The notes beneath the pieces were generated by a model, which had not been told where the DNA came from, did no database searches, and saw only the letters and a program-made list of their open reading frames with translations. Position numbers and translations under genes: made by a program. Source: Sphingobacterium allocomposti (GTDB lineage Bacteria; Bacteroidota; Bacteroidia; Sphingobacteriales; Sphingobacteriaceae). Taken from it: a stretch of 64,000 nucleotides of DNA. The first letter of the stretch is position 1; the number at the start of each line of letters is the position of its first letter. The stretch lies in contig NZ_VNHX01000006.1 in the NCBI RefSeq assembly GCF_008124885.1, positions 1-64,000 of the forward strand. Direction: 5' to 3'. Below are positions 1 through 10,813 of the stretch, one piece after another.

Positions 1-42
1 AATTACTATCTTTTCTGTTTTCCCCGATTCCGTTCGGGACTG

Positions 43-73
43 CAAAGGTAAAAGGTTTTTCCGTTTCCGCAAA
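43..73 (-). promoter_or_regulatory. Bacteroidota-type promoter, leftward
   Basis: On the minus strand a TTTG (70-73) lies exactly 19 bp before TACCTTTG (43-50), matching the Bacteroidota housekeeping consensus TTTG-N19-TAnnTTTG. It points out of the window, so the gene it serves lies beyond the left edge. Confidence 0.6.
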
Positions 74-189
74 ATTTATTTTAAAATAATTTCCTACTTC
101 CCCTTCCTGCCGGCGGAACCCCTTACGGTATCCCCCTTCCGACCCCCTTTTTCTGCCTTTCAGTGCTGTCCCTCCCTCGCGGAGTGGTG

Positions 190-220
190 CAAAGATAGAA
201 CTTTATACACCGCCGTGCAA
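190..220 (-). promoter_or_regulatory. Second leftward Bacteroidota-type promoter
   Basis: On the minus strand TTG (218-220) is followed after 20 bp by TATCTTTG (190-197). It lies about 150 bp upstream of the promoter at 43-73 and points the same way, so the gene left of the window may have tandem promoters. Confidence 0.45.
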
Positions 221-287
221 GTCCTGTGCCCCTTTTTCCGGCCCAAAAACCGCAAACCCCTGTAAACCTGAACGATATTTTTAAGCC

Positions 288-541
288 GGCTGATGGCTGA
301 TGGCAGATGGCGGATGGCAGATGGCTGATGGCAGATAGCGGATGGCTGGTAGTGGATGGCTATAGTCTATAAGCCAAAAGCGGAGGGCAGATGGCAGATA
401 GCAGATGGCAGATGGCAGATAGCAGATGGCAGATGGCAGATAGCAGATGGCAGATAGCAGATGGCAGATAGCAGATGGCTGATGGCTGATGGCAGATAGC
501 AGATGGCGGATGGCAGATGGCAGATGGCGGATGGCAAGTGG
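288..541. repeat. Degenerate heptamer tandem array
   Basis: A run of 7-bp units of the form RGCNGAT (GGCAGAT, AGCAGAT, GGCTGAT, GGCGGAT), interrupted around 349-385. Because 7 is not a multiple of 3, any frame through it yields an artificial 7-residue repeat (CHLLSAI-like on the minus strand). I do not regard that frame as a gene. Confidence 0.85.
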
Positions 542-641
542 CTATAAACCGTAAAGTTGTTGATTTGTAAAGTCGTGAGGTGAAGTTAGATGAGTGAGAT
601 TTCTGACTTTTCACTTCTCACTTCTGATTTCTCACTTCTTT

Positions 642-780
642 ATAGCCCCTCAACCCGGGGCGGGGTTTTACTTGGAGGGACCCAAGTAAACAAGGTCCTT
701 CGGCCGAGGTTCTTGATGCTACCGTGCCTTATCCTAGCCTAAACCGTTCCAAACTCACTTCGTTCAGACAAGGAACGGTT
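642..780. other. Hairpin-rich intergenic segment
   Basis: Non-coding segment between two heptamer arrays. TTTACTTGG (667-675) pairs with CCAAGTAAA (682-690) over a 6-nt loop. TCGGCCGA, around 699-706, is self-complementary. AACCGTTCC (742-750) pairs with GGAACGGTT (772-780). No open frame or RNA family is recognised. It could be a structured RNA or a dispersed extragenic element. Confidence 0.4.
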
Positions 781-840
781 CTTAACGGCTATTATGGCGG
801 CCCGCTGACGCAGTCGAACCGATGCCTGTCCTTTCCGACG

Positions 841-955
841 CTAATAGCGGATAGCAGATGGCTTATGGCGGATGGCTAATGGCAGATAGCAGATGGCAGA
901 TGGCTAATGGCATAAATCATATAAGCCGAAAGTGGATGGCGGATGGCTAATGGCC
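841..955. repeat. Second heptamer array
   Basis: The same RGCNGAT-type units as at 288-541 (AGCGGAT, AGCAGAT, GGCTTAT, GGCTAAT), more degenerate and fading into related ATAAGCC/CATAAG words up to about 1000. The two arrays flank the hairpin-rich segment. The stretch from there to 1257 shows no gene. Confidence 0.7.
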
Positions 956-1257
956 ATAAGTCATATAAACCATAAGCTGTGAGCCATAAAGCTATGAGCC
1001 ATGCTATAGCTTCGCACATACGACGCCCCTGCGGCGCCTTTCCTGCTGTCGTGCAACAGTCTTCCTTAAGGGAAAACAGAGGGTATACAGAGTTTTACCT
1101 CTATAAACCCTCTATCAACCCTCTATAAGCCCTCATTTAAACCTCTATTATTCTTACCGCTGACTGGCTTCTGCCCCGCACGTGGACCGGCCATGTACCG
1201 AAGGCTGATCTCCACCGGGCACGACTTACATCTTTACGGATTAACGACTTTACAGCT

Positions 1258-1677
1258 TCACGCGGATCGCTTTCTAAAAACCCAATATTTTTGTAAGACA
1301 AAGTTGAAGCAAAGTGAAACAAGCAATTCGACTACGATCTTCGAATAGAACGGATTCAAAAACAGGTAATCCACTAAAAAATAAATGCCCGTAGACTTCA
1401 GCGTAATGCTTCCTACTACGACGACTATAAACCTAAACAACTGATTTCCTATCGGTGTTGTGCGGCTGTCGAATGCCCAATAGCGGTTGATTAAAAAATT
1501 AACAATGGCCCCGAGAGAGCCACTAACTATATTAGAACCATGAGCGGAAAACCCAAAGACCTGGAGGCAAAATGTATAAATTGCAAAGTCCGACAGGCCT
1601 CCAATAAAAGCAGAGATCTGCGCCTTGCCGAAAGAAAGAAAAAAATCCTGCCGAAGTCCCCTATCGTTTTGTTTCAT
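1258..1677 (-). CDS. GtrA-like membrane protein
   Basis: A 139-residue, strongly hydrophobic protein with four predicted membrane segments (about 20-40, 50-68, 80-100 and 108-128). The layout, including the NFLINRYWAF motif after the second helix and a basic C-terminus (FRKRSA), fits the GtrA family. Known members are proposed to help move polyprenyl-linked sugars or other lipid-linked groups across the inner membrane. It is the last gene of the sphingolipid-type operon and overlaps the upstream gene by 17 bp, so the two are probably translationally coupled. A role in moving or glycosylating a lipid headgroup is inference from context. The family call is good; the substrate is unknown. Confidence 0.75.
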   Translation of the reverse strand: MKQNDRGLRQDFFLSFGKAQISAFIGGLSDFAIYTFCLQVFGFSAHGSNIVSGSLGAIVNFLINRYWAFDSRTTPIGNQLFRFIVVVVGSITLKSTGIYFLVDYLFLNPFYSKIVVELLVSLCFNFVLQKYWVFRKRSA

Positions 1678-2359
1678 GAGCAGGAACCTCCTTGCTTTTC
1701 TTTTCCTCCCAATCTTTTAGGTCACCCAAGTGCAACAGCTTTTTGGTATCAACCCAATTGATAATAAACAAGACGACGCAAATTACTATCACGAGATAAT
1801 TTATACTTCCGGGGAAAACAACCTCGAGCAACAAGACTGCACATATAATTACGCGGATCTCGGTAGGTCCGAGAAGGCCTGCATCTATCGTATATTTGTC
1901 GGTAATACGATAACGCAGCTGTGAAATGATCATTGCCCACCCATACAGCGAGACCAAAGCAAAACCGGAGTACTTAAAATCACCGGGAGCATAGAAGACA
2001 TAACCCAAACCAATCATCACCGTACTAATCCAATCCATCACAATATCCAGGGCAAAACCATACCATTTCCGCGATTTATTTCTATAGAAAGCTATACGGC
2101 CATCTAAAGAATCTCCGAACCATTGTACAAAAAAACCGAAGATCCCCAATAACAACAATGGGCGGTAGACGTATTCCCCTAACAGAAAGCTGCCTAAGAT
2201 TATCGCAGATCCCAGGAAGCCGATCGCTGTAAGGCCGTCCGAAGATATCCAACCCGGAATACGGGGAACCAGATAAGATATCAGTTTCTGCTCCGGGGAG
2301 CTCAATATGTTTGTCCTTTTCCTATCCTGGAAAAGCTTTTTGTTTATTTCTTGACTCAT
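1661..2359 (-). CDS. CDP-alcohol phosphatidyltransferase family protein
   Basis: A 232-residue integral membrane protein carrying the CDP-alcohol phosphatidyltransferase signature near residues 83-109: DSLDGRIA, then a Gly, then LDIVMD. The spacing D-x2-DG-x2-A...G-x3-D-x3-D is intact, giving four Asp for the two metal ions. The Arg that usually follows the Ala is Phe here. Family members transfer a phosphoalcohol from a CDP donor to an alcohol acceptor. In an operon with serine palmitoyltransferase, a role in making a phospho-headgroup sphingolipid (inositol phosphate or phosphoethanolamine type) is plausible but inferred. It is 10 bp downstream of the epimerase-like gene. Confidence 0.8.
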   Translation of the reverse strand: MSQEINKKLFQDRKRTNILSSPEQKLISYLVPRIPGWISSDGLTAIGFLGSAIILGSFLLGEYVYRPLLLLGIFGFFVQWFGDSLDGRIAFYRNKSRKWYGFALDIVMDWISTVMIGLGYVFYAPGDFKYSGFALVSLYGWAMIISQLRYRITDKYTIDAGLLGPTEIRVIICAVLLLEVVFPGSINYLVIVICVVLFIINWVDTKKLLHLGDLKDWEEKKSKEVPAHETKR

Positions 2360-2369
2360 GTGTCTGTTC

Positions 2370-3365
2370 TTAAAACCAGTTGTTGTCTTTATACCAAAGC
2401 AGGCTCTCGTGCAATCCTCTTTCCAAGTCGTACGCTGGCTTATAACCTAATTCACTTTTTGCTTTTGAAATGTCGCATCCCCAATTCTGGGCGGTCAGCT
2501 CCCTCAGACGTTCCGGATAAATAACCGGCGTCTTCTCTGATTTCCGGTACAGCCATTGCGAAAACTTTGCCACCTTTTCAACCAATACGAGCGGCACATG
2601 CACACGGAAAAGCCTCCGGCGGAACAATCTTTTAAAGATGTCGGCCATGTCATACCGCGAATATATATTACCATCCGTTATGTTAAAAACGGTCATACCG
2701 TGCTGCGGCCGTTCACAGGCCAGAAGCAGCAAGTTGACCAAGTCCCGGACGTATACAAATGTAAGATTTTGCGGCGCCTTTCCAATATAGGCGTCCAACC
2801 CCTTGTACATTGTATTGAATAGAATAAATAGATCTTTTTCACGTGGTCCATAAACAGCGGTGGGACGAACCACTGTAATCGGTTTGTCTGGAAATCGACG
2901 GCTTAACATCTCCTCGGCAGCCTGTTTACTTTTCCCGTAAATTGTTACCGGATTGTATGCGGTATCTTCCGTGATCAGCCCTTCGCCATACTGCAGTGGC
3001 CCGATCGCTGCGAGGCTACTTACGAATACGAAACGCTTAGGGGGATATGGAGACTGAAAGGCTGCTTCGATCAAGCGTTCTGTGACTCCTACATTGACAG
3101 CCATCATCTGCTCCTGTGTTTTTGCTTTGGTCAAAGCCGCCGCATGGACGACAAATTCGTAATGCTCTTCATGGAATAGCCCCGATAGTGTCATCCCGTC
3201 TTCCAGATCCGGATATAAAAACTTGGCAACAAAGGTAGATATGCCATCTATCTGGCTCGATTTCCGGACCAAAGCATGTACTTCGTAGCCCGCTGCGGAA
3301 GCGGCCTCAACAAAATGAGACCCGACAAAGCCACTTGCTCCCGTAACTAAAATCTTCTTTTTCAT
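2370..3365 (-). CDS. NAD-dependent epimerase/dehydratase family protein, CerR-like candidate
   Basis: A 331-residue extended short-chain dehydrogenase. The NAD(P)-binding GASGFVGSH motif is at residues 9-17, a Ser pair follows VFV near 116-117, and the catalytic Y143-x3-K147 (YGKSK) is present. In bacterial ceramide synthesis an enzyme of this class (CerR) reduces the keto group of the sphingoid base or ceramide. The position behind serine palmitoyltransferase and a GNAT-like protein supports that role here, but the assignment is inference. The start codon overlaps the stop of the upstream gene (ATGA, 3362-3365). Sugar-nucleotide epimerase activity is the alternative. Confidence 0.75.
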   Translation of the reverse strand: MKKKILVTGASGFVGSHFVEAASAAGYEVHALVRKSSQIDGISTFVAKFLYPDLEDGMTLSGLFHEEHYEFVVHAAALTKAKTQEQMMAVNVGVTERLIEAAFQSPYPPKRFVFVSSLAAIGPLQYGEGLITEDTAYNPVTIYGKSKQAAEEMLSRRFPDKPITVVRPTAVYGPREKDLFILFNTMYKGLDAYIGKAPQNLTFVYVRDLVNLLLLACERPQHGMTVFNITDGNIYSRYDMADIFKRLFRRRLFRVHVPLVLVEKVAKFSQWLYRKSEKTPVIYPERLRELTAQNWGCDISKAKSELGYKPAYDLERGLHESLLWYKDNNWF

Positions 3366-4483
3366 AGCGCCTTCTCGTACAAGCGGTAACGCTTGTAGAA
3401 CTCTGCGTTAATCTGCTCAATGGCGTGGTTCATCATATAATTATGGTCCAGCATCCAAGAGCACTCTGCTGCTTCGATACCGGACGGTATCGCATTTTTG
3501 ATGATACGCCCATATAGGCAGGCCTCGATTCCGAGTTTGCGGTAGCCCTCCAATACGCCTAACATCAACACACGGATCGTTTTGATTTTCTTCAAACCGA
3601 ACAACAGTTTGAAGATCCCGAACGGCAACAGCCGCCCCCGCTTAATTTGGATAAGGACTTCATTAATGTTCGGGATACCCAACGCAAACCCGATAATTTC
3701 ATTGTCTTTCTCTGCGACTATACAATACTTAGGGTCTAAAATCATTTTCAGATCCTTCGCGGTATGCCTAAATTCGTCGTCTGTCATGGGGACAAAACCA
3801 AGGTTTTTATCCCAAGCTTTGTTATAGACCCGTTTGATTTTTTCTGCCTCGCCAGCAAAATCTTTGAGGTTAATCTGCCTCAGAACAATGCCGGAACGCT
3901 TTAGGCGTTCCTCCAACTTATCCAACAACATGACGGATCTACGGCTAGCGGTCGCCTTGGTGACCAGGTAGGCCCGTAAGTCTACTTTCTTTTGATAGCC
4001 TGCATTGGTTATTAAATCTGCATAATACGGAGGATTATAGGGCATCATAGCCATGGGAGGGCGGTTAAAGCCTTCGACAAGCAGACCGCACGTATCGTTT
4101 GTTGTCAGATTGATTGGCCCTACCATCAGGTTGCCGCCCTGCGCTTTAACCCAATCTGCAGCGGTGTCCAACAGGGTATCGGCCACTTCTTGATCGTTGA
4201 TACACTCAAAGAATCCGAATTGTCCCTCTGAGACATTGTTAAAGGTATTGTGGTTTGTATTCCAGATCGCCAAAACACGTCCTACCAATTTTCCCTCCTT
4301 ATAAGCTAAAAACGCCTGCGCGGAAGAGTGTTTGTAAAACGGGTGTTTATTGGCAGACAACAGATCTTGTTGCCCTAAAAACAGTTCCGGAACATAATTT
4401 GGATCATTTGCATACAAGTCATGTGGCAGATCAATGAATGCAGCTAGTTGTCTCTTCGACTGTACGGGTATGATCTCTACCAT
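3362..4483 (-). CDS. GNAT-like acyltransferase, candidate bacterial ceramide synthase
   Basis: A 373-residue soluble protein with a weak GNAT-type acyltransferase fold: a C-terminal half with IVAEKDNEIIGFALG near 255-270 and a GVLEGYRKLGIE stretch near 310-320 resembling the acyl-CoA-binding region. Bacterial ceramide synthase described in Caulobacter is a GNAT-superfamily enzyme, not related to eukaryotic ceramide synthase. This gene is directly downstream of serine palmitoyltransferase (4 bp gap) and overlaps the CerR-like gene by 4 bp. N-acylation of the sphingoid base is therefore the best guess, based on context rather than on a diagnostic motif. Confidence 0.6.
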   Translation of the reverse strand: MVEIIPVQSKRQLAAFIDLPHDLYANDPNYVPELFLGQQDLLSANKHPFYKHSSAQAFLAYKEGKLVGRVLAIWNTNHNTFNNVSEGQFGFFECINDQEVADTLLDTAADWVKAQGGNLMVGPINLTTNDTCGLLVEGFNRPPMAMMPYNPPYYADLITNAGYQKKVDLRAYLVTKATASRRSVMLLDKLEERLKRSGIVLRQINLKDFAGEAEKIKRVYNKAWDKNLGFVPMTDDEFRHTAKDLKMILDPKYCIVAEKDNEIIGFALGIPNINEVLIQIKRGRLLPFGIFKLLFGLKKIKTIRVLMLGVLEGYRKLGIEACLYGRIIKNAIPSGIEAAECSWMLDHNYMMNHAIEQINAEFYKRYRLYEKAL

Positions 4484-4487
4484 CTTA

Positions 4488-6049
<1,562 letters not shown>

Positions 6050-6505
6050 ATGGGCATCGCAGCGAACGTAAACATAAAAAATAAACGGGCATCTTTTGAA
6101 TATCATCTCCTTGATCGGTACGTAGCAGGGATATGCCTATTAGGGACTGAAATCAAGTCCATCCGCGAGGGTAAAGCTACCATAAATGACAGTTTTTGTT
6201 CATTTTTTGACGACGGACTGTATATCCGCAATATGCACATTGCCGAGTATTCCTTTGGCTCGTTTTATAACCATGAAGCTAAACGGGACCGGCAGCTTCT
6301 GCTTACTAAAAAAGAACTAAAAAAACTGAAAGAGAAAGGCGAGGAAAAAGGCTTTACCATCGTGCCGTTGCGTATTTTTATCAATGAAAGAGGATTTGCG
6401 AAAGTCGAGATAGCGTTGGCCCAAGGAAAGAAGGATTTCGACAAACGGGAGACAATCAAAGAACGCGAAAGCAAGCGTGAACTTGAACGCGTCATGAAAC
6501 GCTAG
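6050..6505 (+). CDS. smpB: SsrA-binding protein SmpB
   Basis: A 151-residue tmRNA-binding protein needed for trans-translation, the rescue of ribosomes stalled on broken mRNAs. Family motifs are clear: [38 protein letters not shown] (res. 26-45), [14 protein letters not shown], and a basic C-terminal tail ending [11 protein letters not shown] that enters the decoding centre. The ATG at 6050 gives the normal family length. The tmRNA gene itself is not in the window. The stop overlaps that of the convergent AraC gene in a shared CTAG. Confidence 0.95.
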   Translation: MGIAANVNIKNKRASFEYHLLDRYVAGICLLGTEIKSIREGKATINDSFCSFFDDGLYIRNMHIAEYSFGSFYNHEAKRDRQLLLTKKELKKLKEKGEEKGFTIVPLRIFINERGFAKVEIALAQGKKDFDKRETIKERESKRELERVMKR

Positions 6506-7416
6506 TAACCTATCCGGGCAATATATTGGCCCGGCGTGACACCTTCCCGTTGCTTAAAAAGCCGAATAAAATAATTGACATCGGAGAAACCGGAAGAAAA
6601 ACAGGCTTCTTTTACGCTTTTGGTGGCGCGGAGAAGCTTTTTCGCATATGCTAGTCTTTCCCTGATCACAAACTCCATCGGGCTGACATTAAACCGCTCT
6701 CTAAATGCACGCGAAAGCGTACTCTTGCTCATCCCCGCCTGTCGGGATAGCTGATCTATCGAGAGCTTTTCTGCGATATTCTCCTTGATATAGTGCCTAA
6801 GAGCCGTGAAAATACTGCTATTACGCTCCGCCGATTCCGACAGCACCAGCAGTCCCTGCATTTGCATAATCCGGATCATAAGTTCCTTGAGCACCAAATC
6901 TGCAAGGGCGTCCTTGTGCTGATCGCCGCTGAGGCTTATCTGAAAAAGGCGGTTGATCAGCCGCGTTAACTCTTCGTTGTTGCTAAAATGAAATTTATCC
7001 AGCTGAAAGGACCATCGCATGGCACGCTCCGTCTGCGGGTAAAATTCGTTGAGGTAATTCACCACTTCGACGATTTTATCGGCATCCACCGTGATGGCCG
7101 TGCACTGCGTCGGAGCATCTATGTTTGCATCCGGAAAATCAATCTGCATCCTCGTACCTTCGGGTAACAGCAATGTGGCTCCCGGATAATAATCGAATGA
7201 AGGCCTTTGTTGGAGATGCATCACCTTCTTACCCCTAATCATATTAATGATAACGAGCTCGGCAAACTGCAGGGGCACTAATGAGGACGTTTCGTATGTT
7301 TCGAAGATACTAAGTTCAAAACTCGACATTGTGTAAGCTCTCCTGTTTTCAACCAGGGTATTCAACTCCTGCTTTTTCGAGAAAGGCAGAACATTTAATT
7401 GGTTAGTATTACGCAT
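6502..7416 (-). CDS. AraC-family transcriptional regulator
   Basis: A 304-residue regulator. The C-terminal 100 residues hold the two helix-turn-helix motifs of the AraC/XylS domain ([21 protein letters not shown] and [20 protein letters not shown], ending [10 protein letters not shown]). The N-terminal part resembles the AraC_N ligand domain. It is divergent from the aldehyde dehydrogenase/DUF779 genes with about 230 bp between them, so it is the likely regulator of those genes (inference). It overlaps smpB tail to tail by 4 bp. Confidence 0.85.
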   Translation of the reverse strand: MRNTNQLNVLPFSKKQELNTLVENRRAYTMSSFELSIFETYETSSLVPLQFAELVIINMIRGKKVMHLQQRPSFDYYPGATLLLPEGTRMQIDFPDANIDAPTQCTAITVDADKIVEVVNYLNEFYPQTERAMRWSFQLDKFHFSNNEELTRLINRLFQISLSGDQHKDALADLVLKELMIRIMQMQGLLVLSESAERNSSIFTALRHYIKENIAEKLSIDQLSRQAGMSKSTLSRAFRERFNVSPMEFVIRERLAYAKKLLRATKSVKEACFSSGFSDVNYFIRLFKQREGVTPGQYIARIGY

Positions 7417-7646
7417 ACGACCTCCTATCTGATCCTATCAAATTTACATAAATCCGCGGTCATCTGCAAATTCAGCGCATCGTCATCAAGCGCTTAGCCG
7501 TCTGCTGCCGTCCTCTTATGCCGTCACGATGGCACGGGATCTGACATGGCCGGATTGTGCTAGTGTTTGATGCAAAAATGCTATCCAAAACACGCGGGAG
7601 CGTTTAAATTTGATCAAGCTAACAACACTTTAAAAGTATAAGTAAC
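7417..7646. promoter_or_regulatory. Intergenic region between AraC regulator and aldehyde dehydrogenase
   Basis: Holds TAAATTTG (7605-7612), matching the -7 consensus 35 bp before the dehydrogenase ATG, but no good TTTG 19 bp upstream, as expected of an activator-dependent promoter. No clear AraC operator was identified. Confidence 0.35.
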
Positions 7647-9149
7647 ATGAGTGCAATTAAAAAACCGACGTTTAAGGAACGTTATGACAATTACATAGGT
7701 GGCAAATTCGTTGCCCCTACCCTTGGCAAATACTTTGATAACGTCTCTCCGGTGGATGGGAAGGTCTTCACACAGGTGGCTCATTCCACAAAAGAAGATA
7801 TTGAACTTGCCATCGACGCTGCCGTCAAAGCCTTTGAAGTATTCGGAAAAACATCGCCTACCGAGCGAAGCATCATGCTCAACCGCATCGCCGACCGCAT
7901 TGAAGAAAATCTGGAGTACATTGCAGCTGTAGAAACCATAGATAACGGAAAGGCTATCCGCGAGACGCTCCTAGCCGACATCCCCCTGGCTATAGATCAT
8001 TTCCGCTATTTTGCAGGCGTCATCCGGGCCGAAGAAGGATCTATCAACGAGCTCGACAAGAGTACCGTTTCAATCATCGTACATGAGCCAATCGGCGTTG
8101 TTGCGCAGATTATACCGTGGAACTTTCCCATCCTGATGGCGGTATGGAAACTGGCTCCCGCGCTTGCCGCCGGAAATTGCGTGGTACTGAAACCTGCCGA
8201 AAGTACGCCGACGTCTATCATGGTCCTCATGGAAATCATCGGCGACCTCATTCCTCCCGGCGTAGTCAATATCGTAAACGGCTTTGGATCCGAGCTCGGA
8301 CGGGCGTTGGTCACCAACCCAAAAGTTGCCAAAGCCGCCTTCACGGGTTCAACTGCTACCGGAAGGATGGTCATGCAATATGCGACTGAAAACATCATCC
8401 CCGTAACGCTGGAACTCGGCGGAAAATCGCCCAACATCTTCTTCAGTTCCGTCATGGACTATGATGACGACTTTCTAGATAAAGCCATCGAAGGAGCGGT
8501 ATTATTCGCCCTGAATCAGGGTGAAATCTGCACGTGCCCGTCCCGTCTTCTGATCCAGGAAGACATCTATGACAGCTTTATCGCCCGTGTTATCGACCGC
8601 GTAAACCAGATAAAAGTGGGCGATCCGTTGGATCCCGAAACGATGATGGGGGCCCAGGCCTCTAAAATACAGAAAGACAAGATCATGTCTTATATCCGCT
8701 TGGGCAAAGAAGAGGGGGCAGAAGTATTGACGGGCGGTGATGAAAATCAGCTGGACGGAGATCTAGCCGGTGGTTACTACATACAACCTACGCTTTTCAA
8801 AGGGAACAATAAAATGCGGATCTTCCAGGAGGAGATTTTTGGTCCGGTATTGGCCGTCACAACTTTTAAAGATGAGGAGGAAGCCATCGCTTTGGCAAAT
8901 GACACCATCTATGGCCTTGGAGCCGGTGTGTGGACTAGAGATGCTCACCAGCTCTATCAGGTGCCGCGTGCGATACAAGCCGGCCGCGTCTGGGTCAATC
9001 AGTACCACGCCTACCCGGCAGGTGCACCCTTCGGTGGATACAAGCAGTCGGGCATCGGCCGCGAAAATCATAAAATGATGCTCGACCACTATAGGCAAAC
9101 AAAAAACATGCTGATTTCCTACAACAAGGCAAAATTGGGATTTTTCTAA
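7647..9149 (+). CDS. NAD-dependent aldehyde dehydrogenase, ExaC/acetaldehyde type
   Basis: A 500-residue aldehyde dehydrogenase oxidising an aldehyde to the acid with NAD. The catalytic Cys is C295 in [11 protein letters not shown], the general-base Glu is E256 in LELGGKSPN, and the conserved Asn is in PWNFP (157-161). The xCTCPSR form is typical of the ExaC/AldA acetaldehyde dehydrogenases, which are often followed by a DUF779 gene, as here. Probably cytoplasmic alcohol/acetaldehyde metabolism under the divergent AraC regulator. A strong hairpin separates it from DUF779. Confidence 0.9.
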   Translation: MSAIKKPTFKERYDNYIGGKFVAPTLGKYFDNVSPVDGKVFTQVAHSTKEDIELAIDAAVKAFEVFGKTSPTERSIMLNRIADRIEENLEYIAAVETIDNGKAIRETLLADIPLAIDHFRYFAGVIRAEEGSINELDKSTVSIIVHEPIGVVAQIIPWNFPILMAVWKLAPALAAGNCVVLKPAESTPTSIMVLMEIIGDLIPPGVVNIVNGFGSELGRALVTNPKVAKAAFTGSTATGRMVMQYATENIIPVTLELGGKSPNIFFSSVMDYDDDFLDKAIEGAVLFALNQGEICTCPSRLLIQEDIYDSFIARVIDRVNQIKVGDPLDPETMMGAQASKIQKDKIMSYIRLGKEEGAEVLTGGDENQLDGDLAGGYYIQPTLFKGNNKMRIFQEEIFGPVLAVTTFKDEEEAIALANDTIYGLGAGVWTRDAHQLYQVPRAIQAGRVWVNQYHAYPAGAPFGGYKQSGIGRENHKMMLDHYRQTKNMLISYNKAKLGFF

Positions 9150-9169
9150 ACAGCACAAACTATATGTCC

Positions 9170-9208
9170 AAAAATGGGGTTATTAGGCAAGTGATAATCC
9201 CATTTTTT
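9170..9208 (+). terminator. Intrinsic terminator or attenuator between aldehyde dehydrogenase and DUF779
   Basis: AAAAATGGGGTTATTA (9170-9185) pairs with TGATAATCCCATTTTT (9192-9207): 16 bp including two G-T pairs, a 6-nt loop and a run of six T (9203-9208). It ends 5 nt before the DUF779 start. Confidence 0.75.
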
Positions 9209-9212
9209 ATCC

Positions 9213-9596
9213 ATGCAAATCATGACACAACGATTATCCGTAACGGAAAAAGCAAGCGCACTGATCCGCGGGTTAGCGGAAAAACATGGCGACCTTCTGT
9301 TTTATCAGGCGGGCGGCTGCTGTGAAGGCACACAGCCACAATGCTTCGAAAAAGGCTCATTCTATCCGCGTATGAACGACGCTTTGATTGGTCGCGTGGA
9401 AGGGTACGAATTTTGGGTAGACCGCGACCTTTTTGAATATTGGAAACATGCACATTTTACGCTGGATGTCGTCGACGGATTCGGCCCCGGAGGCTTTTCT
9501 CTGGAATCGCCCTTGGGAAAGACATTTAAGATTCATTACCGGCTTTTCTCCGACGAGGAGCTGCGGGATCTAGCTCCTGTGGAGCGCATGGATTGA
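9213..9596 (+). CDS. DUF779 family protein
   Basis: A 127-residue protein of the DUF779 family, recognisable by YQAGGCCEGTQPQCF (about 29-43) and DGFGPGGFSLESPLGKTF (about 88-105). The Cys pair could bind a metal or a thiol, but no function is established. The family is commonly encoded beside acetaldehyde dehydrogenase, as here, suggesting a helper role in aldehyde metabolism. ATG at 9213 and 9222 are both possible starts; the second gives MTQRLSV. The gene sits just after a terminator-like hairpin, so it may be expressed at a lower level than the dehydrogenase. Confidence 0.85.
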   Translation: MQIMTQRLSVTEKASALIRGLAEKHGDLLFYQAGGCCEGTQPQCFEKGSFYPRMNDALIGRVEGYEFWVDRDLFEYWKHAHFTLDVVDGFGPGGFSLESPLGKTFKIHYRLFSDEELRDLAPVERMD

Positions 9597-9707
9597 CACC
9601 CCCGGCGCCCGTGGAATGACAATCGTTCTTATCTGAGACCGGGTAAGAAACCTCACGAAACCCTCCAAATAAAGTGGAATAAACTGTACCTTCATTAAAA
9701 AGTATAC

Positions 9708-10805
9708 ATGAGCAAATTATTCAGTCAACTCACCTTACGAAACATCGTCCTGCCGAACAGGATCGTGGTATCTCCTATGTGTCAATATTCATCAGAAGAC
9801 GGATTCGCCACCGACTGGCATCTCGTACACCTTGGTCAGTTTGCCATCGGCAAAGCAGCCGCTATCATTCAGGAGGCTACCGCCATATCACCGGAAGGGC
9901 GTATATCCTTTTGGGACCTAGGGATATGGAAAGATGAGCACATTGAGAAGTACCGACAGATCACATCGTTCATCAAATCGCAGGGAAGCATTCCCGGCAT
10001 CCAGCTCGCTCACGCCGGACGTAAAGCCAGTGATAACAGGCCGTGGGCTGGCCGAGGACAGCTGTCGTCCCAGCACCCCAATGGCTGGCAGACAGTGGCC
10101 CCTTCGCCTCTTCCTTTTCAGGATGACGACATGACGCCTGTGCCGCTCAGCGATGCGGACATAAACAGACTGATAGAAGACTTCCGGAAGGCTGCACAAC
10201 GGGCGATAGAGGCAGGCTATCAGATTATTGAGATACACGCAGCCCACGGCTACCTCATCCATCAATTTCTATCGCCACTAACCAATACGCGGACCGATGC
10301 ATTTGGAGGTAGTTTTGAAAACCGTATCCGCTTTTTGCTGGCAATCGTTGATGTCGTGCGGCCCGTGGTTTCGGAGGGGTCTCTCTGGGTGCGTATATCG
10401 GCAACAGATTGGGCAGAAGGGGGCTGGGACCTCGCACAGAGCATAGCCTTGGCGAAAACACTGAAAGACAAAGGCGTTGACGTTATTGACGTGTCTTCCG
10501 GCGGTGCCGTAAAACATCAGGTGATACCTGTCGAACCGAACTACCAAGTGCCGTTTGCCGAAGCTATTAGACGGGAAACCGGTGTCACAACCGGTACCGT
10601 GGGCATCATTACCTCCGCGAGACAAGCAGAAAATATTATAGCAGATGGACAAGCCGATTTCACCCTCATTGGACGGGCCTTTCTCGATGACCCGCACTTT
10701 GTATATCATTCCGCCCGCGAACTGGGGGTATCCCTTGACTGGGCGCCACAATACAGCAGGGCAGAGAAAACGATCACCTCTGTGCAACGCTTTACATCGG
10801 AATAG
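9708..10805 (+). CDS. NADH:flavin oxidoreductase, Old Yellow Enzyme family (YqjM/NamA-like)
   Basis: A 365-residue FMN-dependent ene-reductase. Family motifs include IVVSPMCQYSSEDG (res. 18-31, with the Cys typical of the YqjM class), the active-site pair in IEIHAAHGYLIHQFLSP (HAAH), NTRTDAFGGSFENRIRF, and the FMN-phosphate stretch DFTLIGRAFLDDPHFV. It reduces activated C=C bonds such as enones; the natural substrate is unknown. It stands alone, 111 bp after DUF779, and ends in a terminator that lies inside the convergent thioesterase gene. Confidence 0.88.
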   Translation: MSKLFSQLTLRNIVLPNRIVVSPMCQYSSEDGFATDWHLVHLGQFAIGKAAAIIQEATAISPEGRISFWDLGIWKDEHIEKYRQITSFIKSQGSIPGIQLAHAGRKASDNRPWAGRGQLSSQHPNGWQTVAPSPLPFQDDDMTPVPLSDADINRLIEDFRKAAQRAIEAGYQIIEIHAAHGYLIHQFLSPLTNTRTDAFGGSFENRIRFLLAIVDVVRPVVSEGSLWVRISATDWAEGGWDLAQSIALAKTLKDKGVDVIDVSSGGAVKHQVIPVEPNYQVPFAEAIRRETGVTTGTVGIITSARQAENIIADGQADFTLIGRAFLDDPHFVYHSARELGVSLDWAPQYSRAEKTITSVQRFTSE

Positions 10806-10813
10806 CGCTGGGT

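Noticed and set aside
360..614. 84-residue minus-strand frame with a CHLLSAI repeat
   Set aside because: It is the heptamer DNA array read in frame; the repeat exists in every frame and there is no start or promoter context.
1137..1322. 61-residue minus-strand frame overlapping the GtrA-like gene
   Set aside because: No family resemblance and it overlaps the 3' end of a convincing gene.
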